DNA from: Alphaproteobacteria bacterium
GTDB lineage: Bacteria; Pseudomonadota; Alphaproteobacteria; CAAHEQ01; UBA3637
Length of the DNA: 64,000 nucleotides
Assembly (NCBI GenBank): GCA_017539265.1
Contig: JAFYHG010000010.1
Span: 1-64,000 of the forward strand
Reading direction: 5' to 3'
Position 1 is the first letter of the stretch. Each line of letters opens with the position of its first letter. The notes under the pieces were generated by a model, which was not told the DNA's origin, ran no database searches, and was given only the letters and a program-made list of their open reading frames with translations. Both the position numbers and the translations under genes were made by a program. This document shows positions 1-8,502 of the stretch, one piece after another.

Positions 1-1448
1 ATTTGCCTGCCTTGCCAGGTATCAAACATGATTTGCTTAACATTTGCATGGTGTCGACAATCACCAAGCCCTAGTGCAAATAAAGCAGAAATGTTTGTCT
101 TAGAATCCGAAGAGCTGTTTTTTTCCTTTCCGGAAAGGTTAATAATAGTATCAACTGCGCCATCATAGACACTGTTGGGGATTTCGGCATTTTCTTCCAG
201 ATGCAGACCGCTGTGGATAAAGTTTCCCGTTCCATAGTGATACCGAATAAATGCATCTACCGTTTGTAAAAATTCCCCCGTATCCGTAATATCGTTGAAT
301 TTACGTTTGGGATCAAGGTTTTTCGGGCATTTCCCGGGGGCAAATAGGTGCTCAAGCGGTTCATCAAGCAATGCTGTAAAAAAAGCAATGTCTTTCCTGG
401 AAACGGCGTGATCCGGTAGTTGCCCCCCGAACTTAAAGTTTCCGCTAACGGTATTGCTTCCTTCAAAATTTGAAGCCAATCCCCGATAGCTGTAACTGTT
501 TCTGATCAGGCTTTCTTCAACGCTTGCCCGTTGATCGTGTTCTATACTTGCGGATGAAACGTTTCCGCTTGCTAATTTTAAATCGATTTGTTTGATAATT
601 TTACTTATCATCGGCGATTTGATTTTTTCATTAACACTTTTTAATGTATCCCGTGTTGTTTCAAATTGCCATGCCGGAACGTCATAGGACATTAGTTCCT
701 GCAATGATTTTTCCATTTGCTCTTCACTGGCACCGGCGATGCACGAAGCCTCAAGCTTACTTGTTGTGCACCAATAATCTTTTGTTTCGGATGCTCCTTC
801 TTTATCACAGGCGAAATAAACGATTTGGGCCATTTTTTTTGCTTTATCAATATTCCCCAAGTCAATTTGCCGGTATACAGCATTAATGCCCGGATAAAAA
901 TCCATATACTCCATAAACCCCCGTTCATAAGCCCCGGCCGAAAGCGTCATCCATTTTTTTTGCTCTGCTTCAGGGTGACCTGCCTTTCTAGCCTCCTTAA
1001 ATTTCATTAAGTAAGCTTTCCCAATCGAACCATAGACATCACCGCTAGCCTTATGTTCTGCAATTAATGCGGAAGCAACTTCTATAGCTTTATTCGGGTT
1101 ATTTGTTTTGTTATAGGCGACAGATAAAAATTCACGTACCATAGGGGCCTGTTTAAAATCCTCATTTTCGGAGTGCTCATACAGGTTAATCATGTCATTA
1201 AAAGCCCCACAATCCCGAAAGGCGACATAAACCGCCATAATCAGATTGCTGTCGGCCTCTTTAAATGTTGGCGTGTCTATAAAATCCCTCAATACTTCCA
1301 GGCGTTTTTCTTTTTCCTTTATCCCCAGGATGGCGTTTAGTTCGGTATTAAAAACCTTTTGAAATGCTGCAATCCGGTCATTTTCCTTTTTTGCATCATC
1401 AAAATTCTCACCCGTTAAACCTTGGTAAAAATTTCTATCCCGAATCAT
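1..1448 (-). CDS. Partial TRAFs-binding-like / transglutaminase-like protein (C-terminus off the left edge)
   Basis: An uninterrupted frame runs from the ATG at 1448 (AGAAAGG lies upstream) to the window edge, about 482 codons without a stop. Residues of roughly 70-270 are helical and TPR-like and match the pattern of the MAP3K TRAFs-binding domain family (PF13281/DUF4071): a phrase like DFYPGINAVYRQIDLG, then DYWCTTSKLEASCIAGASEE, then PAWQFETTRDTL. Near the edge sits ALGLGDCRHHANVKQ, which resembles the GxCRHRA Cys-His motif of transglutaminase-like (EDR1-type) domains. The domain assignment comes from recalled family patterns, not a search. Function is unknown; a host-interaction or signalling role is inference. 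Shorter frames inside this stretch are shadows. Confidence 0.75.
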   Translation of the reverse strand, partial: MIRDRNFYQGLTGENFDDAKKENDRIAAFQKVFNTELNAILGIKEKEKRLEVLRDFIDTPTFKEADSNLIMAVYVAFRDCGAFNDMINLYEHSENEDFKQAPMVREFLSVAYNKTNNPNKAIEVASALIAEHKASGDVYGSIGKAYLMKFKEARKAGHPEAEQKKWMTLSAGAYERGFMEYMDFYPGINAVYRQIDLGNIDKAKKMAQIVYFACDKEGASETKDYWCTTSKLEASCIAGASEEQMEKSLQELMSYDVPAWQFETTRDTLKSVNEKIKSPMISKIIKQIDLKLASGNVSSASIEHDQRASVEESLIRNSYSYRGLASNFEGSNTVSGNFKFGGQLPDHAVSRKDIAFFTALLDEPLEHLFAPGKCPKNLDPKRKFNDITDTGEFLQTVDAFIRYHYGTGNFIHSGLHLEENAEIPNSVYDGAVDTIINLSGKEKNSSSDSKTNISALFALGLGDCRHHANVKQIMFDTWQGRQ

Positions 1449-1590
1449 GTGTCGCCTTTCTCTAAAAATCAATGAGTCCTAAAAGTACATTAGGATATAA
1501 AATTTTAAAAGTCAAACTTTTTATTCTATTAAATGATAACACTTCTTCGCGGATAAATCTAAACTTATCCGTTGCCGGTTATTAAATGAA

Positions 1591-1788
1591 CTATACTCTC
1601 ACTTTAACCTCATCCGTTAATGTATAAAGGATGCTTTTTTGCCCTTGTTTTTTAAAGTAAGAATATTCTTCTCGAACAGATGATTCAATAACGGTCGGAA
1701 TTCCGACAGAAACGAAAGATTGGGCAATTCCCCTAAGTCCCCCTGCGGAAATATTTTTCTTTGACCTGTATGTATTTTGCTTTTTCAT
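1591..1788 (-). CDS. Small basic hypothetical protein, 65 aa
   Basis: The chosen start is the ATG at 1788, because AAGGAGG lies directly upstream at ideal spacing; a longer reading to 1803 would swallow that ribosome binding site. The protein begins MKKQNTYRSKKN, is Lys/Arg rich, and has no signal peptide, membrane segment or motif I recognise. It has its own near-perfect promoter at 1819-1847, so it is probably a real monocistronic gene. Function unknown. Confidence 0.6.
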   Translation of the reverse strand: MKKQNTYRSKKNISAGGLRGIAQSFVSVGIPTVIESSVREEYSYFKKQGQKSILYTLTDEVKVRV

Positions 1789-1818
1789 GAATCCTCCTTC
1801 CAATGAAATAACAGAGCC

Positions 1819-1847
1819 ATTATACTTTCTTTTTTAAACCATGTCAA
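1819..1847 (-). promoter_or_regulatory. Consensus sigma-70 promoter for the 65-aa gene
   Basis: On the minus strand TTGACA (1842-1847) and TATAAT (1819-1824) are exact consensus hexamers separated by 17 bases. The start codon at 1788 lies about 30 bases past the -10. Confidence 0.75.
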
Positions 1848-1874
1848 GTGATTATTTTAAATTTATCTTTGGAT

Positions 1875-1907
1875 ACAAAAAAAAGGGGTGGCAATGAAGC
1901 CACCCCT
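1875..1907 (-). terminator. Rho-independent terminator after the 811-aa gene
   Basis: The arms AGGGGTGGC (1884-1892) and GCCACCCCT (1899-1907) form a 9-bp GC-rich hairpin with a 6-base loop. On the minus strand it is followed by a run of eight T. It sits just past the stop at 1926. Confidence 0.9.
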
Positions 1908-1925
1908 AAAAATAGACCAATAAAA

Positions 1926-4361
1926 TTACCTGTCTTTTTTACCTCTTCTTTTACCCAGATAATAGAGTCCGGCACCGGCAAGTCCCAATTTTACCCAAGT
2001 CGGGATACCACCTTCGTCATCTGATTTGGATGGAGCAGGCGGATAGTCTGGTACTGAAGAGGGATCAATATTGCTATGCTCTCCATTTTCTCTCTCTATT
2101 TCTTCTCTTCTTTCTGCTTCTTCATCTTGATGCATACCGATAATATGTTTTTTAACTTCGGCTTGGTCTTGAACGGCCAGTTGATTGTATTGCGTCATAT
2201 TTTCCCGTTCCATATTTGCGAGGTTACGTGTTACTTCGTCAACGCTCAATAATAAAGCAATATTGTTTGGATGGCTCCGCCGATAAATTCTGGCGGCTTC
2301 TACCGTCTCCATAAAGACGGCCTCTACATTATTTGTATCCACGTTATGAGCTTGGATGGCTGCCCGTGTTGTTTCGGCAATAGCTAAAGATGCATCTTGT
2401 GCTTCTTGTGGGTGCATTCTTTGCCATGCCATTTGTTGTTTAACAGATAATCCCATTTGCGGGCCTAGTGCTGTCATGACCTTACTCTGCGCCATCGGTA
2501 GATTTTCCACAGGCACAGGCAAACTTTGCAGAGTATCTTGCCAGTTCATATGGATACTTAGGACATCTTCCATGATTGCATCCCGCGTTTTTCCATCGTC
2601 CCGAATATAAAATCTAATTTTTTCTTGACTTCCAATCGGTTTTAACCAGACATAGTTATGGACCGATTTTATCGCCCGACGTGTATGTTCCGGTTTGAAA
2701 AGATCTGCAAAAGGTAAACCAGTTGCCTGAATACGACTATTCATATAGTCAAAATATGTATTGAACAGCAAAACAGGCGCCTGCTTCATCTCCTTAGTAT
2801 AGGAATTATCCGTAAATCCCGTCCAACGAAAGGCAATTAAACGATTTCCCTTTTTTCCGATTACCTCTGTCGGTTTTGAGGGGTGTTGTGCCACTGCTGT
2901 ATCATTAGTAGTTCCAGTATCTATGGCTTTTTGCACCATGTTTGTTGATGTTGTTGCAGGCGCAGGGGTATCATCCCGTGTTGGTGCCTTAATAGTTGGG
3001 GCAGGGGCTTTTTGTGCCGGTGCTTTCGCCGCTTGTTTTTCTGGGACCCGCGGTGTCGGCTTCTTTTCTTCACTCGGCGCTTTATCGGGTTTTGTTTCCT
3101 TTGCGCCGCCGGTAAAAGCTTTCGCGGCCGACCAAAGTAGCATCGCTGCCGTGAATGCCGATACCGCAAGAGTTGTTATTTTTCCTCTTCTTCTCCTTTT
3201 TATGCTATCTTTAACGATTTTATCCGCTTTAGTGCGAAGTTCTGCGCATTTTGTATCTTGGGCCTTTTTAACGGCTGTATTATCTACGCTACCTGGATTT
3301 TTGTGGATAATTTCCTCCAAAGCGACCCGTTTTTCGTCTTCGCTTAAAAGGTCCGGTCGTCTTTCACGCAAAAACTCACCAAATGTTGCTTCGGGATGAT
3401 CTGTTATGTATTTTTCATCAATCCGTGCAACTAAATCTTTCTTTAACGAATCTGCTTGTGCTACAATTTGATTTGGTGATAACCCGATAGTGTTTTGAAA
3501 GAATGTCAAATCCGGATCATCTCTTTTTTCCAGACGTAATAATCTTTTGATATAATCTTTGGCATCTTCATTACCGGCGGCTATTGCTGCCATCGTATTA
3601 TTATCGGAACCCAAGGGGAAAACAAGCCCATGAATTTCTTTTAATGTTTCGTATAACGGTTTTTCTTTTAGTTCTTCTTCTCTGTTTTCTTTATCGGCTT
3701 CTTTCCTGCGTTTATCTTTTTCAATGGCATCCTTGTCTTCTACAAGGCATTCCGGTGTTTTTGTCAAAAGGGTAGCAATGTCGCTTCCATCTGTTTCTGG
3801 CCCATATAATTTTCTTATAATTTTCTTTGCATGTTCATTACCCTCCGGCGTATTTGTATCAATACCGCGATACTTCATTAAACTTGATATCGGAGAGCGC
3901 CAAAAACGACGGAAATAATTTTCTATATAGTCATCTTTAATACTTGAATACTCCGTTGCGTCCAAAAAAGCATTCTTTTTTGATCCCCAACCATCTTCAT
4001 AATCGTCTTTAATTTGACCGGCCTGTTCAACCAATGTGCGACCGATATTTTCCTGATTCGCTACCAATTCGCCGACTGTTCTTGGGGTTAGTTGGCTCAA
4101 GTCTGCAATTAAACGATTTTGATCATCTTTCTTATCCTGATACATCAATGCCCGAATGGCATAGGGGAAATAAAGTCCCTTAGAATCCCGATATGTGGAA
4201 GTATCTACTACACCATATAGGTTATATGCATGTTCTCTGATAAAATCCTGCAACTTAGAACTGTCGCGTTCTACCTGTTCTTGAATTTCTTCACGTGTGC
4301 CGGTTAGACCTAAATACTCGGCGATTGTTTTTTGTTTATCCGCATCTGTTAATGTTGCCAT
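1926..4361 (-). CDS. Large hypothetical membrane-spanning protein, 811 aa
   Basis: I start at the ATG at 4361, since AGGAGG sits 8 bases upstream; an upstream in-frame TTG lies only about 2 bases from that site. The first 390 residues are highly charged, mostly helical and hydrophilic. A basic RRRRGK stretch precedes one membrane segment at about 393-415 (LAVSAFTAAMLLW). Then comes a Lys/Pro/Ala-rich linker to about residue 490, a folded-looking domain, an acidic tail, and a second short hydrophobic stretch (VKLGLAGAGLYYLG) ending in KRRGKKDR. No family recognised. It has a perfect promoter and a strong terminator of its own, so it is a single-gene unit. A surface-spanning or structural role is only a guess. 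Confidence 0.7.
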   Translation of the reverse strand: MATLTDADKQKTIAEYLGLTGTREEIQEQVERDSSKLQDFIREHAYNLYGVVDTSTYRDSKGLYFPYAIRALMYQDKKDDQNRLIADLSQLTPRTVGELVANQENIGRTLVEQAGQIKDDYEDGWGSKKNAFLDATEYSSIKDDYIENYFRRFWRSPISSLMKYRGIDTNTPEGNEHAKKIIRKLYGPETDGSDIATLLTKTPECLVEDKDAIEKDKRRKEADKENREEELKEKPLYETLKEIHGLVFPLGSDNNTMAAIAAGNEDAKDYIKRLLRLEKRDDPDLTFFQNTIGLSPNQIVAQADSLKKDLVARIDEKYITDHPEATFGEFLRERRPDLLSEDEKRVALEEIIHKNPGSVDNTAVKKAQDTKCAELRTKADKIVKDSIKRRRRGKITTLAVSAFTAAMLLWSAAKAFTGGAKETKPDKAPSEEKKPTPRVPEKQAAKAPAQKAPAPTIKAPTRDDTPAPATTSTNMVQKAIDTGTTNDTAVAQHPSKPTEVIGKKGNRLIAFRWTGFTDNSYTKEMKQAPVLLFNTYFDYMNSRIQATGLPFADLFKPEHTRRAIKSVHNYVWLKPIGSQEKIRFYIRDDGKTRDAIMEDVLSIHMNWQDTLQSLPVPVENLPMAQSKVMTALGPQMGLSVKQQMAWQRMHPQEAQDASLAIAETTRAAIQAHNVDTNNVEAVFMETVEAARIYRRSHPNNIALLLSVDEVTRNLANMERENMTQYNQLAVQDQAEVKKHIIGMHQDEEAERREEIERENGEHSNIDPSSVPDYPPAPSKSDDEGGIPTWVKLGLAGAGLYYLGKRRGKKDR

Positions 4362-4404
4362 AGTCAATTCCTCCTATGAAGGGTTATCGAACATTCATAC
4401 CTTT

Positions 4405-4432
4405 ATTATAGCATATTTTTGATTCTTGTCAA
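4405..4432 (-). promoter_or_regulatory. Consensus extended -10 promoter for the 811-aa gene
   Basis: Minus strand: TTGACA (4427-4432), 16 bases, TATAAT (4405-4410), with TGC just before the -10. It overlaps the final codon of the upstream antiporter gene. Confidence 0.8.
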
Positions 4433-6216
4433 TTTTTTTTGCGGAAAGAGGGGGATAAGTCCCGTGTTCTCGTATAGAAAGACCTTTCACGACTCGGGTC
4501 AATATCCAGTCCGATGCCTGTTAATTTTCCGTCTTTTAACGACCGCACGACTAATTCCATACTTCCTAACGAGAGCCTGTCCCCAACCTCAATATCGCCC
4601 AATTCATTTTGCATAAAATCCATAATAGTCATATCTTGGGCATATTTTGGTACTTTAATACCATACAGGTTTACCAGATCATGAAAGGTTGTTGCCGGTG
4701 CAATGGGAAAGTCCCCAAAGATATCCGAGGCAATCTCTTGATTTTGATTTGCTCCCGAACCATATAGCTCATCTAATATGACCCGTCTGTTACTGGACGG
4801 TAAAAACACATAGACTTTATCCCCGCTTTGCAAGCGTTTTAATACACTTCCCGAAAAGTAGGCAAATCCGTCCCGCACCACTAGACTCGGTAGAGCCCAT
4901 CTGGGTATTTTTTTGCCTTGAACTGCGGGGCTGTTATCTGTTAATTCATATAAGACCAAAGAACTGTCCGCCAAACCCGGTAAATCAAGGCTTGCCGATG
5001 CAGAATCCGGATGAGATGTCGGTACCGCCACATGACAGACTTTGGCCATCGTCGGAATAAAAAATCCCTGAACGGCCAGGCTTAAAAGAACCATTACGAA
5101 TATGATATTGAAAAAAGCATCTGCATATTTCAATTCATACACAATCGGCATCAGGGCCAATAAAACAGATGTTGCCCCTCTTAATCCTACGAATGAAATA
5201 AAGTTTTTCTCCGACCCTGAATATTTTCCGAAAAATGATAAAATAATCCAAACCATCAGCGGCCGCGCGATAAACATCAAGGCAACTCCCAGTATCAATG
5301 CCGGCAGCCAGTATTCTTTTAGCCCTGAAACCGTCACAAATACTCCTAAACAGGTGAACATTGTAATTTGCGACAGCCATGTGAGTGTTTGCTGAAATTT
5401 TGATATTTGTGAATGGGCTTGAATTTTGCTGTTCCCCGCCAATAATCCCGCGATATAAACGGCTAAAAATCCTGATCCCCCCAGAATATTCGTTACCGAA
5501 AAGCCTAATAGCGCCAACCCGATCACAAATATCGGGTAAAGTGCTGTTTCTAATTTGACGTGGTTAATGCAGAACGGGATAGCTTTCCCCAACAAATATC
5601 CCATGCCGCCCCCGATCAGGATTTGTCCCAAGAACATGAACCCTAATGTCGCAAAGGACGCTAAATTATTGCCTGCCTGATTTTGAATTAAAGTGATACA
5701 TGAAATAGTTAAAAAGATAGCCATCGGATCGTTGGCGCCTGATTCAACTTCTAATGTTGCTTTAATTTTTTCACGTAGCGTAATCCCCTGTGATCTCAGG
5801 AGGAAAAAGACCGCCGCTGAGTCTGTAGAACTGATAACCGCTGCCAACAGGCAGGCCGGCAACCACCCGATATCTAACAAATGTTTCCCAAACGGTGCCA
5901 TAAATGCCGTTGTGGCCATTACCCCAACGGTTGCCAAGATAATGGCGGGGCGACTGGCCAGTTTATAATTTTTCATTTCCGTTTGGAAACCGCTGTCGAA
6001 CAGAATCAACGCCAACGCCAGTGATCCGATAAAAAAGCAAATTTTCGGTCGTCTTAAAATTTCCAGCATTTCAAACCCGCCCGCACCGGCGATAAGTCCC
6101 ACGCACAAGAAAATTAAGATCAAGGGTATCCCGACCCTTAATGACACCAAACTCGTCAAAATGGAAACGCAAAGCAACAGTGCAAAAAGCAAAATCGGCA
6201 GGCTGACAAAAGTCAT
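4429..6216 (-). CDS. nhaP2: K+(Na+)/H+ antiporter, CPA1 family, NhaP2/CvrA type
   Basis: An inner-membrane cation:proton antiporter of 595 aa, close to the usual size of about 580. About 12 hydrophobic segments fill residues 1-395. SSTDSAAVFFLLRSQGI and ESGANDPMAIFLT carry the conserved charged residues of CPA1 exchangers (STDSAA and the GANDP motif). The C-terminal 190 residues are soluble and hold a TrkA-C-like region followed by a transporter-associated CorC/HlyC-type domain (DIEVGDRLSLGSMELVVRSL), the layout of NhaP2. It starts 3 bases after the LOG-family gene stop, so the two are co-transcribed. Ion selectivity cannot be read from sequence. It could balance the sodium cycle set up by the oxaloacetate decarboxylase pump, which is inference. 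Confidence 0.88.
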   Translation of the reverse strand: MTFVSLPILLFALLLCVSILTSLVSLRVGIPLILIFLCVGLIAGAGGFEMLEILRRPKICFFIGSLALALILFDSGFQTEMKNYKLASRPAIILATVGVMATTAFMAPFGKHLLDIGWLPACLLAAVISSTDSAAVFFLLRSQGITLREKIKATLEVESGANDPMAIFLTISCITLIQNQAGNNLASFATLGFMFLGQILIGGGMGYLLGKAIPFCINHVKLETALYPIFVIGLALLGFSVTNILGGSGFLAVYIAGLLAGNSKIQAHSQISKFQQTLTWLSQITMFTCLGVFVTVSGLKEYWLPALILGVALMFIARPLMVWIILSFFGKYSGSEKNFISFVGLRGATSVLLALMPIVYELKYADAFFNIIFVMVLLSLAVQGFFIPTMAKVCHVAVPTSHPDSASASLDLPGLADSSLVLYELTDNSPAVQGKKIPRWALPSLVVRDGFAYFSGSVLKRLQSGDKVYVFLPSSNRRVILDELYGSGANQNQEIASDIFGDFPIAPATTFHDLVNLYGIKVPKYAQDMTIMDFMQNELGDIEVGDRLSLGSMELVVRSLKDGKLTGIGLDIDPSRERSFYTRTRDLSPSFRKKN

Positions 6217-6219
6217 ATT

Positions 6220-7257
6220 TTAGGAATTTTCCTCCGATTGATAATGCGACCGTTTTTTTAGGGAGGACAGTTTATAACTGATCATTGCGGTATCGCGTCC
6301 CGATTTTGCCAATCGGTTATACATGCGTTCAATTTCTTTGTCCAAATACGCTTTTTCGATTTCGTTTTTCAATTTTTCCCGCCCGTCTTTTAAAGGGCTA
6401 TCCATCACGCGATCCTTGTCATCCAATATCCAAGTGACGGGTTTATCTGGAATTTGAACTTTTTGCTCAATGACATACGGCAATTCATGAATAATTTTTT
6501 CAACGGTTTCGCGGGCTTCGTCTTTATTCATTTCTTTTCTGTAATATCTGCCGATCATTTCAAAAGCGATTCCGGCCTCTAGGCTGTCATCAACGACGAT
6601 GAAAGGCATCGGATCAGAAAACCCTTTTAAATTGACTTCCTTTAGGTATTCTAACAAGTGATGAAAAAATCCGTCGATATTATATAGAACAAAAGGCTTA
6701 AAGTTTAAAAATCCATCCTGCATCGCCACGCAATCATAGGCCAACTCATCCAAGGTTCCGACCCCGCCGGGTGTAAAAATCACAAAATCCGCGTCCAATA
6801 ATTGTTGTTTTCGTTCTTCCAAAGAATGCGCTACGATAATATCAGAAACCTCCGACAATAAGGAATCATTTTCATATAAAGCCAGATATTCTTTTATCGT
6901 TACGGCGTGGATGGGTGATTTCCCAGCTTTATGCTTTCCTTTGTGCCACACGCTTAAAATTCCCTTTGCCACGGCCCCCATGATACCTTTTGAAGACAAT
7001 CCGAAATCAAGCCGATAATGATACCGTCCGATTTCTTGTCCTAGGCGAAAAGCCTCTTCTTCATATGTTTTTGATATGCCTGATCGTGAGCCTCCCGCCA
7101 CAAAGACGCGTGTCGTTCCTTGCTCGTTTTGGGTAATAAATTCCGATGCGGCTTTCCCGATTTTTGTTTTTCTTTTTCTTTTCTTAGGGGCAGGGGGCTG
7201 TTCCTGCTCCGAAAGGCCGGTTCCGCGTGAAGATAAAATTTGTTTTAACGATGTCAT
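6220..7257 (-). CDS. LOG-family (lysine-decarboxylase-like) nucleotide phosphoribohydrolase
   Basis: A Rossmann-type LOG family protein. VFVAGGSRSG at 51-60 is the first nucleotide-binding loop, and PGGVGTLDE at 163-171 is the signature PGGxGTxxE motif with the catalytic glutamate. FGLSSKGIMGAVAKG replaces the usual GGGxxGLMG. Known LOG enzymes hydrolyse cytokinin riboside or related nucleoside monophosphates to free base and ribose 5-phosphate. At 345 aa this is longer than the usual 180-250: it has a basic N-terminal 45 residues (PKKRKRKTK) and a C-terminal helical extension of about 100 residues. It is first gene of a two-gene unit with the antiporter. Substrate unknown. Confidence 0.8.
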   Translation of the reverse strand: MTSLKQILSSRGTGLSEQEQPPAPKKRKRKTKIGKAASEFITQNEQGTTRVFVAGGSRSGISKTYEEEAFRLGQEIGRYHYRLDFGLSSKGIMGAVAKGILSVWHKGKHKAGKSPIHAVTIKEYLALYENDSLLSEVSDIIVAHSLEERKQQLLDADFVIFTPGGVGTLDELAYDCVAMQDGFLNFKPFVLYNIDGFFHHLLEYLKEVNLKGFSDPMPFIVVDDSLEAGIAFEMIGRYYRKEMNKDEARETVEKIIHELPYVIEQKVQIPDKPVTWILDDKDRVMDSPLKDGREKLKNEIEKAYLDKEIERMYNRLAKSGRDTAMISYKLSSLKKRSHYQSEENS

Positions 7258-7350
7258 GATTACCCCTCTTTCAAAAAACTTTATTTATAATACAGCACAT
7301 TTTTTTCAAAAAGGCTAGCATTTTTAAAAAAAGATGAAAAAGGGGGAGGA

Positions 7351-8490
7351 ATGAAAAGAATATTTACTTTTTTATTGATTATTGCTGTCTGTTTTGCAGG
7401 TTATACAGGCTATATGTATCATAAAACCGGTATGCTTCCGTTTCAAAAGAAATCGAGCCAGTCCCAAGTGTCCACTTTGCCTCAGACCGTGGATGTGATA
7501 ACCGTTTCCCGTCAACCCATAACGCCCGAGGTCAGTTTTGTTGCCAAAATAGAATCCAAAGATAAGGTCGGCTTGCGCGCCCGCGTAACGGGTTTTTTAC
7601 AGGAAGTTTTGTTTAATGAAGGTGATATTGTTCAAAAAGGGCAACCGCTTTTCAAAATAGAAAAGGTTAATTTTGAAGCCCAAGTTCGCCAAGCCACCGC
7701 TAATTTGGCTAAGGCTGAGGCAGCCGCAGCCAACGCCAATGCGCAATATGATCGGGTTCAATCTCTTTTTAAGACCAAAGATATTTCGGCGTCCAAGTTG
7801 GATGAGGCCAAAGCCGATCGGGATGCTGCTCTTGCTACCGTGGATCAAATGAAGGCTTCTTTGGATCTCGCTCAAAAGGATTTGGAATATACAACGATTG
7901 TATCGCCCATGGACGGTAAAATCGGGGAAAAAGCTTTCTCGGTCGGAGAGCTCATTGGCCCGAATTCGGGTGTGTTGGCTGAAATTGTTTCCATTAATCC
8001 CATTGATGCAGTCTTTTCCGTTAGTGAGAATCAACTCCTAACCTTGCAGGAACAATTCGGACACGGAAATGATACTGTGGTTCACTTTATTACCGCCAAT
8101 GATAAGGAATACCCGCTCGCCGGTAAAATCAATTTTGTGGATGTTGCTTTGGATGAAACGATGAATACCCTTAAGATTAAGGCTGTTTTCCCCAATCCCG
8201 ATAACCGCCTGATTTCGGGTCAGTATGGTCGGGTTCTTTTAAAAGGGAAAAAGCCGGTTCCAAAAATTGTTATCCCGATGAAAGCCGTCCAACGGGATTT
8301 AACCGCTGCCTATGTCTATGTGGTGGATGGGGATAATAAAATTGTAAAACAAGAAATTACAACCGGTTTAGAACTGCCGAACTTTAATGTTATTGTTGAA
8401 TCGGGACTTACCGGCGGGGAACGGGTGGTTGTTGCAGGTTTTCAAAAAATTGCCCCCGGCTTGATCGTTATACCCAATCCGGTGAAATAG
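7351..8490 (+). CDS. RND efflux periplasmic adaptor (membrane fusion protein, AcrA/MexA family)
   Basis: The adaptor linking an inner-membrane RND pump to an outer-membrane channel. Residues 3-21 form a membrane anchor and there is no lipobox Cys, so it is probably held by the N-terminal helix. It shows the lipoyl half-motifs (VGLRARVTGFLQEVLFNEGD; later IVSPMDGKIGEKAFSVGE), a coiled-coil hairpin between them at about 115-175 rich in Ala/Lys/Asp, then beta-barrel and membrane-proximal domains. 379 aa is normal. GGGGGAG-like Shine-Dalgarno sequence precedes the ATG. It is followed 12 bases later by the pump gene, forming a two-gene operon. Confidence 0.92.
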   Translation: MKRIFTFLLIIAVCFAGYTGYMYHKTGMLPFQKKSSQSQVSTLPQTVDVITVSRQPITPEVSFVAKIESKDKVGLRARVTGFLQEVLFNEGDIVQKGQPLFKIEKVNFEAQVRQATANLAKAEAAAANANAQYDRVQSLFKTKDISASKLDEAKADRDAALATVDQMKASLDLAQKDLEYTTIVSPMDGKIGEKAFSVGELIGPNSGVLAEIVSINPIDAVFSVSENQLLTLQEQFGHGNDTVVHFITANDKEYPLAGKINFVDVALDETMNTLKIKAVFPNPDNRLISGQYGRVLLKGKKPVPKIVIPMKAVQRDLTAAYVYVVDGDNKIVKQEITTGLELPNFNVIVESGLTGGERVVVAGFQKIAPGLIVIPNPVK

Positions 8491-8502
8491 GAGATCAAAA
8501 TC

